Below, one piece after another: positions 35,771 through 47,182 of a stretch of DNA of 64,000 nt; the stretch's first letter is position 1; every line of letters begins with the position of its first letter. This DNA comes from Linyphia triangularis (Eukaryota > Arthropoda > Arachnida > Araneae > Linyphiidae), in assembly GCA_963978545.1 (NCBI GenBank), contig OZ021721.1, positions 114,135,280-114,199,279 on the forward strand, written 5' to 3'. The position numbers and the translations under genes are program-made. Under the pieces are notes generated by a model. The model was given only the letters and a program-made list of their open reading frames with translations. It did no database searches and was not told the origin of the DNA.

Positions 35771-36209
35771 GAGAAAAGAGGACGAGGGTACTTTTTTAAA
35801 ATCTAATTTAAACAGCTACATTTTACTGTTTAGAAGGTCAACTGTGTAATTAATCCAAAATCGGAAAAAGCTGTATATTTGTATAAAAAAACTAACACCC
35901 ATCGACACTCTTCTTTATAGTGGGAGTGAGAAATTAAATTAACATATTTCTGATAGCAAAGTAATACAATTAGTGTTAAATATTTGACTCGAACTTTCTC
36001 GTAATAGATTACTTTGCGTAAATAAGTTGTAAATAATGCATATTCTGTAAAGGATCTTTTAATATGATCTAGAAATTAAACAAATACTCAATTTGACTCT
36101 ATTCCTTAATTTCTCTCATCACATAACTCTTTTGAAACAGTGTAAGTCACGTTTTTGAATATGTTTGTATGATATTCTTAATATTCACGCAGGGCATAAA
36201 TGGCTAGAT

Positions 36210-37060
36210 CATAAATTCTCAACCTATATTTTGTCGCGGCACACTTTTAACGATTTCAAAATTTGGCGGCACACAAAGAAAAAGATAAGTTTAAAAGTTG
36301 TTTACTTACCTATAATACACTGTGCAAAATAGTTTATGATAATAATTTGGAATTTAAATAAAATAATATAATATGTACTACAAAAACAACAGTACGTATA
36401 TTAAGAGATTAATTACAAGTGAATAATAAAAATACTTTTAATGAGAAATTTGAGCTTGGTGTTTTTTGATCATTTCATTTATATTTGGTCGTAAACATGA
36501 CAATGCTACTCTCATATCATCTTCTACATTTAACAGTCTCGATCTTTTTTTCGTTTTTATTTTGGTTAATACTGAAAATCTGAATTCACACAAATAAGGT
36601 GAAAAAAATTGTAATAATATTTTTAAAGCTTTTTTGGCTATCATGGGATAATCTCATCTAATGTTAATCCAAAATGAATTAATTAATTCTTCTGAATATT
36701 TTAAAATTAAATCTCGATTATTTGAAAGCGAAATTAGTTCTTCCTCTTCATTCAAACTTAATTAAATACAGAAGTATTCTTTATCACAAATGGATTACGA
36801 ACCTAATCATTTTTTTTTATATCTAAGAATAAAAATAGGTCAAAAACGAGACACAGAGAAATATGTAACGAAGGGGTGAAAGTGAAAAACCTTCGTTACA
36901 ATAATCACATTTATATAAGTACTTTTCTTTCATTTAAACTTTACTCGTAATAAAAAAAAAGCATTATAATTTTTACTATATACATTTCTAAAATTTGGCG
37001 GCACACTTTAAGAATTTGGCGGCACACAAAAGTGCCGCGGCACAATGGTTGAGAATCACG
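36210..37060 (-). mobile_element. internally deleted hAT (Charlie-like) transposon
   Basis: An 851-bp element flanked by a perfect 8-bp TSD, GGCTAGAT, at 36202-36209 and 37061-37068, the TSD length of hAT elements. The ends are inverted: left CATAAATTCTCAACC, right read inward CGTGATTCTCAACCATTG, close to the common hAT consensus CAGTGGTTCTCAACC. Subterminal DNA carries TTTGGCGGCACAC copies on both sides and GTGCCGCGGCAC at the right. The element encodes, on the minus strand, the C-terminal end of a transposase (separate entry). Most of the transposase is missing, so it would need a helper element. The 66-codon frame at 36941-37141 is not a gene. Confidence 0.93.
36438..36830 (-). pseudogene. 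hAT transposase, C-terminal fragment (ZBED/Charlie-like), broken
   Basis: The 68-codon minus frame at 36438-36644 contains YLCEFRFSVLTKIKTKKRSR, then NVEDDMRVALSCLRP, and ends HQAQISH at a natural stop. This is the conserved hATC dimerisation end of Charlie-type hAT transposases and the domesticated ZBED5/FAM200-like proteins (family pattern YLCE-FS-L-IK-K-RSRLNVEDD-RVALS). The normal Gly/Ser between the E and F of LCE-x-G-F is Arg here, and an extra Leu precedes NVEDD. Just upstream, to about 36830, other frames continue the family pattern (VRNPFVI, then EELINSFWI before MIAKKALKIL), separated by frameshifts and a stop. The N-terminal zinc finger and the DDE catalytic residues are absent, so no activity is expected. 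Confidence 0.88.
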
Positions 37061-37519
37061 GGCTAGATATATCAGCGATAAAAATGGTGAACAAGGAAGC
37101 CTTGGGTTTCTACGGGTGTTAGAAGTAACTTTATTTTTCATAAAAATAATTTCGTTTAATGAGAGTTAAAACTTGTTTTTAAGTCATTTGGCAAAATTTG
37201 ACAAAAAATTATCACAACAGACATATATTTCTATTGTTTCCTTTACCTAAGAAGCTAACGTTAAAGTTTGCTCCAAGTTTAAATTTGAACACTTTTAAAT
37301 TTAATTATTTTAAAGAAACTTTTAATGGAGATCTCATTCATAAACGACTTCCAATTATTTAGTTAGAATTAAATAAACTACTACGACAAAAAACATTATT
37401 TCGAAAATATTCGACAATTCAATCCCATTAATGTATTTTTAAAATTTTAATAAAATTGAGAAATGTACCAGAATAGCCGAATACCCCTGCTTTTTTACCA
37501 GTGAATAAGGCAGTGGGCT

Positions 37520-38460
37520 ATATCATATTTAGAACGTTTGACCCTGTTTCGACCTCTGAAAGTTGGTTTATCAAGATCGGAATAGCTTATTTTGTCTATG
37601 ATTGATTTTGTAGACATTTGTACTAAATTTCAGAGTTGTGAGTATATTGCGGTTAAAATGATAAATATCCTATTATATAAAATTATTGTTTATTTTATAG
37701 AATAACCATAAAGACTTTTTAATATGGCAAATTAAAAAAATCTTTACTTTTTCTGGTTATGTTATAAAACACCCAAAATAAACACCTAATATATTTAATT
37801 TAATAGGATTTATTAAATTAACGGGGGATTTTCTGTAGTATCCAAACCACAGCGGCTGTTATAAATAATTAATTTTTTTTTTTTTTTAATTTTAAATTCA
37901 GTTTTATTACGAAACACATACAAGAAAGCGTCAAATTAAGAAAACAAATTTCTGTAAATAGTTATTAATTCACCCTTTTTTGCAACTGCATATTGACATT
38001 TATTAAACCCTTGACAACCTGAGATTGACAGCTTCAAAAACACTCGAAAACAGAAATAACTACACTGGGATAATATTAACTACGGGCTAACAGTTATTTC
38101 GCATAATAACTGGTTAATGTGAATAATTTGAAATAAATGAAAAAAGCTATTATATAATAAGGTGCTGTTTTATTATATCTGTATAATAACTAGCTAATAT
38201 AATAAATATTAAGAAACTGTTGATAACTTGTCATATTAATCAATAGTGACAGTTATTTTGTAAAATAACTAGTTATTATGTATTGTATCCAAATTAATTA
38301 AATTAACCGTAAAAATACATTAAAAGTAGGACATTTGGAACATTAAACCCCTTTTCGACCCCTTAAAGTTGGTTAGTCAATATTGGAATTGCTTCCTTTT
38401 CCTATGTTTGTCATTGTTGACATTTGGGCTAAATTTTTAGAGTTGGGGATTGATAGGAAG
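37520..38460. repeat. diverged direct duplication ~810 bp apart
   Basis: About 37535-37660 and 38335-38460 share AACGTTTGACCC/ACATTAAACCCC, TTTCGACC, AAAGTTGGTTTATCAAGATC / AAAGTTGGTTAGTCAATATT, TGTAGACATTTG / TGTTGACATTTG and AGAGTTG in the same order. Between and beside them, phrases such as AATAACTAGTTATTAT and ATAATAACTAGCTAAT recur. This looks like an old element or duplicated unit; the frames are not open. Confidence 0.6.
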
Positions 38461-38754
38461 TTGAGTAATTAATGACGAGTCAGTAAAAGAGATATATAAA
38501 GTTGGGAATATATGAACTTATATTTGCATAAGAACTTTTACATAAGAACTTATATTACATAAGAACTTATATTTTCTTAATTTCGCAGTTGAGGTATGGT
38601 TCTTTCTTGATACACCCGAGCTTTGTAAACTTATGCAATCATATTGATTTAGAGTAATATGTGAAAGAATCTTCGCAGTACTTTTTCTTAAATTATGATG
38701 TATAAAATAACATAGATATGGATTGTTGGTCTAAGCACTCAATTCGATTGGGGA

Positions 38755-39115
38755 ATACCTGTCAACAAGTCTTCTTTATTTAGGTGTTGATTGTTATTAT
38801 AAGAAGTTGGTTGGTTGTATTCAGATTATCTGGCGCCGTCAGCAACACGAGGGCTATAATGCGCCGAAACATTCGTCATTAGACAAGCCAACATACATTT
38901 ACAAACACCCATGCCAACACGGGACTCGAACCCGCAACCTCGCGGTCTAGAAGCTATCACGCTAACCACTATACCGTTTGGTCGGCATTATTATAAGAAG
39001 TATATATTAATGCAGAATTTCTGTCAACAAGTGTTCTTGGGTATTGATTGTTATTGTATGAATTAAATTCTATTATGGAATTTCTATCAACGAGTGCTCT
39101 TTACTTATGGGACAT
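38755..39115. repeat. degenerate ~80-bp tandem repeat interrupted by a SINE
   Basis: CTGTCAACAAGTCTTCTTTA..GTTGATTGTTATTAT (38758-38800), CTGTCAACAAGTGTTCTTGG..GATTGTTATTGTA (about 39019-39058) and CTATCAACGAGTGCTCTTTA (about 39086) are successive units. SINE copy 2 with its TSD separates the first two. Confidence 0.6.
38807..38986 (-). mobile_element. tRNA-derived SINE (family A), copy 2
   Basis: A minus-strand copy of the SINE at 7430-7615. The head reads GCCGACCAAACGGTATAGTG, A box GTGGTTAGCGTGATAG, B box GCGGGTTCGAGTCCCG, and the 3' tail is AACCAACCAA. It is flanked by a perfect 13-bp TSD, TTATTATAAGAAG, at 38794-38806 and 38988-39000. Substitutions relative to copy 1 are few (for example GCGCCGTCAGC versus GCGCCGCCAGC on the plus strand), so both come from closely related sources. 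Confidence 0.93.
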
Positions 39116-39489
39116 TTTATTACTTCAGGTAAGTATTTCCTTTTGACATCTATTAATATACTTTAAATCATGTATGATTACATTAAAGGCCGTAACGAAT
39201 TGAGTTTAAAAATACTCATAGAAACGTTTATCTAGAGTTATCTACCTTAATAATTAACAGTAAAATATTAAAAAAAATTAAAGTATATAATTCTATAATA
39301 TGACAATGAATCTAACTCCTGAATTTTTTGCAGCGAAACAAATGTAACATATTTTTTTAATTTATGATGATTGCGTAGTATACTTTCATGTAATTAAGAA
39401 ATCATATTTGATTAATTTGTTTTGGGTATCAAACTAGCTTATAAAACTGTTTCTTTAAGCTAATTTATAAAATCTTGAATATTTATATT

Positions 39490-39680
39490 CAAGACCACTA
39501 ATTAATTTCCTTCCAAATTTGGTAATTGATATTTCATTACTGCTGTTACACCTGGTAAAAATATATTCTTTTTTAAAAAAGTATTTTGGCAAATATTATG
39601 GCTTAAAAATGAAGCATTAAGGTTTGGGGAGGCAGTAACCCTCTTAAGTGAAATGAAACTTAGTATAAATGGAAATAATG
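39490..39680 (+). repeat. dispersed repeat family D, copy 3
   Basis: Contains CCAAATTTGGTAATTGATAT, TTACACCTGGTAAAAATATA, and CAAATATTATGGCTTAAAAA then GAAGCATTAAGG, in the same order as copies near 29850 and 31060. The 99-codon minus-strand frame covering it (39502-39801) is the antisense of this repeat plus flank, with no known domain. Confidence 0.5.
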
Positions 39681-39801
39681 CAAAAGTTAAATTAGTCAAA
39701 TTACATTCATTGGCCATATTACCTTCAAAAATAGATGTTTTGCCAAAGTTTAAATTTGTAAGGAAACATAAAGTAAAAACATATAATATGACAACCACCA
39801 T

Positions 39802-40674
39802 AATTTTAGTTTGAAATAAAAAAGAGTGACAGTATTATGCTCAGGTAGCTTATAATTAACGATGAACTATGTTTACTTAAATTTAAAAAAAAAAATGTAA
39901 TTTCAAATAAGGGGAAACTTATTTTTAGAAATTAAACATGAAGTTAAAATCAAAATTACACTAACATTATTTGCACAGCTTAATAATAATTTGGGATTCA
40001 TTTCATTAAGTATATAGCATTACACCATAGAGTATCTATAACGGTGCACCGTAAATATTTGAATAGAATAAAAAAATAAGACAATTAAGAAAGTAAAAAG
40101 TAATATTTTTTCATTCAAGTTGCATTTCCTTTTCAGAAATTTCTTTTTAAATATTTTAAAACTATTTATGCGCGTTGTATTCTTTTTTTGAAATAATGTA
40201 TTTTAAATTTTTATTCATGGGTGTATGTTTCCAAAATATGTTGACATAATGAAATTAGATTTCCTAAACAATCTAATGAAAGAGCAAAATGCACAAAAAG
40301 GATCCATTTATAGATGCATTTAAGATAAAAAAAAATTTAGATATCTTAAAATATATTTTATCCATAAATTTTTGAAGTTTTATTGTTTAAATGTCATTAT
40401 TTATATTTAAAAGAGAATGAGACTTAATTAAAAAGATTAACCTTAAATAGAGTTTATTAATATACACTACACATACGCATAAATATTAATGCGCACTTCA
40501 GTTAGTATGATAAGTATTTTTGATTAACTACATTTCTGAGCTAATTGTCATTAAGTGTAAGTATATCATTATTAACCTATTTAATTATAGCAAATGAACT
40601 GAGTTTATAAATTTAAACTTCTGTAGTTTTGTTTTGGTTTTGTAAAAGAACCAAAAAATTATGATGGAAGCAAA
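39802..40674. other. A+T-rich stretch without a recognised feature
   Basis: No supported feature. Confidence 0.45.
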
Positions 40675-40855
40675 TTTAGTTTATGACTAAAATACATTTT
40701 ATTTATGATTGAAATACATTCCATTTATTTGTTTAAAATGCAATTGATTTAGGATTAAAATAATTTAATTTACGATTAAAGATATTTAAATCACAATTAA
40801 AATATATTTAATGTATGATTAAAATACATTTAATGTATGATTGATGTATTTATAC
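40675..40855. repeat. degenerate ~25-bp tandem repeat
   Basis: Variants of TATGATTAAAATACATTTAA follow one another about seven times; the last two are nearly identical (TGTATGATTAAAATACATTTAA-like), the earlier ones decayed. Confidence 0.7.
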
Positions 40856-42170
40856 AATTTGAAGATTATTTTTTGTAGGTGGTAGAAATTTAAATCTAAA
40901 AAATATATTTTATATAGTAATTCTCAGATAAAATTTATTGTCCTTGTGGATGTGTAAAAAACTTTTACAGATATGTTTTTGTGTGTAACTCATACATACA
41001 ATTCATTAAGAAATGTATTAACTTTAAGTATGTGTGTCAGCTAAAAAGTATTTCTATGTAATTAGAGTTATGCTAAATTTAGTCATCGGTATACTGTTTT
41101 AATAATTTTCAACACATTAAGACTTAAATTAAAATCAAAGACTAGGGTAGAGAGTGTAATTTATTTTCAAATGAGGGAGACTAATGATTCAAATAAAAGG
41201 AAAGGTTTTTTTCATACATGCAACTTAATTGGTTTAAAAATAACAGTATGTCGTAATGTGAAATACAAAATAATTTTAAGATATCTGAAAAACCGATTTT
41301 TGAAATTTAATCTAATTTATTTTTGCAGTTAACATAAATTATTCTCTTTTTTTAATTTTTTTTAACAACTGTTGCAGAGATTCCTTAAAAAAAATTTGTA
41401 TTACAGTATAGATAATGCAAAAAGATTGAATTTTTTTTTTATGTGATATCAATTTTTAAAGACGCAAATATTTGCATTAAAGGCGAGACTAACTGACAAC
41501 TCTGATATAGTTGTCTTATCAATACATTTAAGACCGGCTTATCATCTGTTGACGTGAAAAGTTTTATGCCATGTGTTTCGATTTCATGATCATTTATAAA
41601 CTTTCTAATGTCATACTCCGTTATATAACCAATGCAAATTGGAATAACGTTATTTTAAATCTTTAAAAATCTTTAAACAAAAATAGATTTTCTACTAATT
41701 TTTAACTTAATTAAATGTTTAAAAAAACTCAAGTTTAGACATATTTAAAAAGTACTTACTTTATTGCGGGTTGTCGGCTACATTCCAACAAACACACAAT
41801 GAAAAATTAAGACAGTTGATAAAAAGTCATGCTTGTATTGCACATAAAAGCGGAATTTCACCATTCAATTCGTTACATATTTTCAAACGTCAAAATTTCT
41901 CTATTCCACTCTATCATATCTCTTTCCATTCATAGCCATAAAAAAAAATGCCGTTTTTCATATCTCATCAAAATTCACGTTCTGAGAAATGTCATATGTG
42001 ATTTGGCCCATCTATTTCGTTGACGTATAGTTCAACTTTTTTCCATCTGATTCCTCGTGGAAAAATATCGCGCAACTTTAGAGGGTTGCTACATGATAAT
42101 ATCTAAACGACGCCAACTTTTGAAGTTTTGGTTGAAAAAGAATGCTCTCGCCAATCCGACCGTAATTGTG
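40856..42170. other. A+T-rich stretch without a recognised feature
   Basis: A 64-codon frame at 41829-42023 has no known motif. No repeats seen before the array at 42171. Confidence 0.45.
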
Positions 42171-43141
42171 ATAATTTATAAAATTATAAAATCCTTAATG
42201 ATACATTGAAAGTAAGAAAAAAACAGAGGATTTAAGGAAAAAAAAAGAAAAGAATAAGATATTTGTTGTGTTTTTTCAAAATTGAATAGTTAAATGAGCT
42301 CTTCGCTGGATGCAAGTCTGTTGTAATTTGAAACCTATAAATTATAAAATTATAAAATCCTTAATGATACATTGAAAGTAAGAAAAAAACAGAGGATTTA
42401 AGGAAAAAAAAAGAAAAGAATAAGATATTTGTTGTGTTTTTTCAAAATTGAATAGTTAAATGAGCTCTTCGCTGGATGCAAGTCTGTTGTAATTTGAAAC
42501 CTATAATTTATAAAATTATAAAATCCTTAATGATACATTGAAAGTAAGAAAAAAACAGAGGATTTAAGGAAAAAAAGAATATGATATTTGTTTGTGTTTT
42601 TTCAAAATTGTATAGTTAAACGAGCTCTTCGCTGGATGCAAGTCTGTTGTAATTTGAAACCTATAATTTATAAAATTATAAAATCCTTAATGATACATTG
42701 AAAGTAAGAAAAAAACAGAGGATTTAAGGAAAAAAAGAATATGATATTTGTTTGTGTTTTTTCAAAATTGTATAGTTAAACGAGCTCTTCGCTGGATGCA
42801 AGTCTGTTGTAATTTGAAACCTATAATTTATAAAATTATAAAATCCTTAATGATACATTGAAAGTAAGAAAAAAACAGAGGATTTAAGGAAAAAAAGAAT
42901 ATGATATTTGTTTGTGTTTTTTCAAAATTGTATAGTTAAACGAGCTCTTCGCTGGATGCAAGTCTGTTGTAATTTGAAACCTATAATTTATAAAATTATA
43001 AAATCCTTAATGATACATTGAAAGTAAGAAAAAAACAGAGGATTTAAGGAAAAAAAGAATATGATATTTGTTTGTGTTTTTTCAAAATTGAATAGTTAAA
43101 TGAGCTCTTCTCCGGATGCAAGTCTGTTGTAATTTGAAACC
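42171..43141. repeat. 160/166-bp tandem array, 6 copies, two variants
   Basis: The motif TAAAATTATAAAATCC ends at 42194, 42360, 42526, 42686, 42846 and 43006, giving periods of 166, 166, 160, 160 and 160 bp. Copies 1-2 have a long A/G-rich tract and TTGAATAGTTAAATGAGCTC; copies 3-5 have a shorter tract and TTGTATAGTTAAACGAGCTC; copy 6 has the short tract but the first type of end plus CTCCGGATG. Copies 3-5 are almost identical, showing recent local spread of one variant. Confidence 0.96.
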
Positions 43142-43229
43142 GTTAATTTTTTGCTCGTATATAATAGTATTATTGAATTCATATTAATTTTCAATAGTTG
43201 GAACACATTATTACATTACTAAGAATTTG

Positions 43230-44711
43230 TTTTAGTTAATATGTTTTATTTTTGATTTAATGACACGAGTTAAATTTCCATTAATGATAACGGAAGCTTC
43301 CATAGGTCATTCTCGGCTACGCTTTCTTTCCTAAGGATATTGGATTAATTAATGATAATTTATTTTAGGACTTTATTTTGAATATTTGTATTTTTATTGA
43401 TAAATTACTTTAGAATTAAGGCACCCATATGATCCTTCTCTGCTACTGTTATTTTTCTAAGGATATTGTACCAATTAATGATAATTTATGATTATAAAAC
43501 ATAAGGTCATTTTCTTCTATCTTTACTTTATTAAGGGTAATGCACTAATTAATGATATGTTATTTTTGATTTTAAAACGCAAATTAAGGAACTCATAAGG
43601 CCATTCTCTTTTGCTTAATGAAAACATAAACTTAATGAATTTTTTTATTTTATTTTATAACACGAATTGAGGCTTCCATAAGGACATTCTCTGCTACATT
43701 GACTTGAGTTAATAAGCACTGACTTGAGTTAATAGGATATTGTCTAAACCAACAATTTTTTTATTTTTTATTTTAAAACACCAATTAAGTCGTCCATAAG
43801 GTAATCCTCAATTACTTTGAGTTTTCTAAGGATATTTCAATAATGAATGATAATTTGTTTTAGATTTTAAAACATTAAGACACTCAAAAGGTCATTCTCG
43901 TCTACTCTTACTTTAACAAGGGTAATGTACTTAAATTCTATTATTTTACATTTCGAAATACAAATTGAAAATACAATAAGATCACTCTCTAAAATTCTAA
44001 ATTTACTAAGATGATGATACTAAATAAAGATTTTTTTATTTTAAATTAAAAAACAAACAAAAACGAATTGAAATACTATAGTTTAATTTTAGTTTTTAAA
44101 ACACCAATTGAGTCGTCCTTAAAGTAATCCTCAATTACTTTTAGTTTTTTAAGGATATTTCAATAATGAATGATAATTTATTTTAGATTTTAAAACACTA
44201 AGACACCCAAAAGGTCATTCTCGTATACTCTTACTTTAATAAGGGTAACGTACTTAAATTCTATTATTTTACATTTCAAAACACAAATTGAAAATACAAT
44301 AAGATCATTCTCGAAAATTCCAACTTTACTAAGATGATGATACTAAATAAAGATTTTTTATTTTAAATTAAAAAAAAAACAAAAAAAACCCGAATTGAAA
44401 TACTATATTTTTATAGTATTTTGATATATTTTGATGGATTTTAAAACACCATTTGAGTAATCCAAAATGTAATCCTCAATTACTTTGAGTTTTTTAAAGG
44501 ATATTTCAATAATGAATGACAATTTATTTTAGATTTTAAAACACTAAGACACCCAAAAGGTCATTCTCGTATGCTCTTACTTTAATAAGGGTAACGTACT
44601 TAAATTCTATTATTTTACATTTCAAAATACAAATTGAAAATATCATAAGATCATTCTCTAAAATTCCAATTTTTTCTAAGATGATGATACTAAATAAAGA
44701 TTTTTAATTTT

Positions 44712-44746
<35 letters not shown>

Positions 44747-45150
44747 GAATTGAAATACTATATTTTTATTTTAGATTTTAAAACACCTATTGAGTCGTCC
44801 ATAAGGTAATCCTCAATTACTTTGAGTTTTCTAAGGTTATTTCAATAATGAATGATAATTTATTTTAGATTTTAAAACACTAAGACACCCAAAAGGTCAT
44901 TCTCGTCTACTCTTACTTTAACAAAGATAATGTACTTAAATTCTATTATTTTACATTTCGAAACACAAATTGAAAATACCATACGATCATTTTCTAAAAT
45001 TCCAACTTTACTAAGATGATGATACTAAATAATGATTTCTTATTTTAAATTTTTAAACACGAATTGAGATATGTATATAAGGTCAGTATCCACTTCTCTT
45101 ACTTTACTAAGGATATTAAAGCTTTTTTTCCCTTTAGACTTTAAAATACG
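43230..45150. repeat. decayed ~85-100-bp monomer array with internal ~335-bp higher-order repeat
   Basis: The whole stretch is built from diverged monomers with the phrases TAAGGATATT, AATGATAATTTATTTTAG, TTTTAAAACAC and AAGGTCATTCTC. From about 43790 a composite unit of about four monomers repeats: TAATGAATGA at 43841, 44164, 44510 and 44846 (spacing 323, 346, 336). The spacing varies mainly through A-rich tracts, one of which has grown to 30 A at 44716-44745. The left part (43230-43790) contains single decayed monomers. Confidence 0.88.
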
Positions 45151-45416
45151 ATTTGGGGTAAACATAAATAAGCATTTTCTGAATATTTTTTACGGAAACG
45201 GAAAATGCATTATAAGCTATTATTGAGATACAATTTTATAGGTAATTTTTTTTATCCCCTTTTTTTTTATTTTCAATTACCTATATGTCAACATAAGGTA
45301 ATAGAAGTATTGTTTTCGGCAAAAAACAACAACACAGACACAAAAAAAAAAAAAAAAAAACACCCCTATCGATATTTTGTGTGTGCAATATTCTCCACTT
45401 TTTTGAACATCCAGAC

Positions 45417-46792
45417 TTCAAACTAGGGGTGTGCAACATCGCACAACTTTCAATTACACTATAATAATGGTCAAAATTTATGGTGCTATTTACCGTTTTC
45501 ATATTTTCACTCATTTAAAAAAAAATTGCCAGTTTAACGATATTTTTGGCAATAATCTTTCCATGGGAAACATCACTCCCCGAAAAAACCACGCCAATAT
45601 GGTGATTATATGTTATAATATATGTTATTCGATAGACATTACATTGTCTTTTCTTGTGCGGGAAACAACAACAAACTAATCGTTGATAAGCTATGCTCAA
45701 GGGCAGAGAGCCCTGTGTTAAAGGCACTAGTTTTTCAACTTTTTACGCTTTTATCTCATTTATACGGGAATTTCGAAGGTGGGGACGATTAAAACACCTT
45801 AAGAGGCATTAGCACAGAAATTTTAATCAAAATCGTTAGAGCTGTTTTTTAGCGATTGCCGAAAAGCATGATTTTTTCATGATTTCAACCTTATGCGCAT
45901 GCGCAATTAAGACGAAAACCTTAATGGTAGGTCCCATGGCCACCACTAACCCGCACACGAGATTTGAACATCGTACGTCAATTTTTTCGAGAGTTATGCT
46001 GACCACTTACACACAGACATATACAGACACACAAACATACATTTTATCTAGGCTACTTTTTTTTAAATCAGGGTGTTCCAAAAAGTAAAAAATGCAAAAA
46101 AAAAAAAAAAAAAATTTCAAACCGATTGCTATACTTTCATTACACTATGCAAACGTATCTATAATTGAAAGTAAAAATTATCTAGAAGAAATATCTATCT
46201 GTGTGTAAGTAGTCAGCAATAGCTCCCGAACGAGCTGACTTACGATGTTCAAATTTTGTGTACGGGTTAGTGGTGGCCTTGGGACCGGTTACTAAGGTTT
46301 TCGTCAAAATTGCGCATAAGGTAGCTGTTATTGAAAAAATCATATTTTTCAGCAATTGCTAAAAAACGGCTCAAACGATTTTGATCAAAATCTCTATGGT
46401 AATGCTTCTTAAGGTCTCCTAAACATCCCTACATCCAAAATTCGATCCCCACAAAAAGATGCGATAAAGGTGTAAAAAGTTGAAAACCGAATGTCTTTAA
46501 CACAGAGTTCTCTTCCCTTGAGTATCGCTAGTTAATGACCAAGAACTGTTTAACTTACATGAAAAAGTAATATAAGAATTATCGAAGAGTATATTGCCAA
46601 ATTCGCAATTTTTGCTGGTTTTTTTGCCCATGTGAAATTTTTCGCCAAAAATATCGCCAAACTGGCCCAATTTTATTTAAATGAATGAAAATATAAAAAC
46701 TGTTAATAATAACATTCCACGTCAAATTTAAATGCAATGATTAGTACTACAGTGTAATTGAAAGTTGTACGATGTTCCACACCCAAGTTCAA
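45417..46792. mobile_element. large foldback element, ~620-bp inverted arms
   Basis: About 45421-46050 is the diverged reverse complement of about 46176-46790. Matching pairs include GTGTGCAACATCGCACAACT with its near-complement at 46762-46785, GGTCCCATGGCCACCACTAA with TTAGTGGTGGCCTTGGGACC (46266-46285), and AGTTATGCTGACCACTTACA with GTAAGTAGTCAGCAATAGCT. The spacer is about 125 bp and contains AGGGTGTTCCAAAAAGT and an A-run. A 5-bp direct repeat, TTCAA, lies at both outer edges (45417-45421 and 46788-46792) and may be the TSD. Frames of 69-82 codons in the left arm are not open in the right arm and show no domain, so it is non-coding. Superfamily unknown; two inverted copies of one repeat is the alternative. 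Confidence 0.75.
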
Positions 46793-46799
46793 CTTTTTT

Positions 46800-47040
46800 T
46801 TGTGACCTAATGTAGTCATTGCATTCTTTTCAAACCTCTTGATAAATAGCTATTTATAAATTTTTAATTTTCTGTAGATATTTGTTCCAAATATAACAAG
46901 CATCCCATCCCCAAAAGCTCAGGGGAAAAAATGAAATCTTATATAAAAAACAAAAGAAAAATGCAAATATTTAAGAACCAAAATGCAGGAAGAGTCTTGA
47001 TATTGAAATGACACTTTCGCAAAGCATACTTAGAAATAAT
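46800..47040. other. A+T-rich stretch without a recognised feature
   Basis: Nothing supported. Confidence 0.4.
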
Positions 47041-47182
47041 TAAATTAAATTACATTAAGTTAAATTAAATTAAATTAAATTAAATTAAATTAAATTAAAT
47101 TAAATTAAATTAAATTAAATTAAATTAAATTAAATTAAATTAAATTAAATTAAATTAAATTAAATTAAATTAAATTAAATTA
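47041..47182. repeat. (TAAAT)n microsatellite
   Basis: A pentanucleotide TAAAT run, pure from about 47061 to 47182 (about 24 units), with two interrupted units just before. Confidence 0.96.

Noticed and set aside
36941..37141. 66-codon minus-strand protein near the hAT right end
   Set aside because: It crosses the element boundary and TSD and includes terminal repeat DNA, so it cannot be an element or host gene.
45205..45727. Cluster of overlapping 70-82-codon frames on both strands
   Set aside because: They lie in poly-A/T DNA and one arm of the foldback; the corresponding frames in the other arm are disrupted, and there is no domain.
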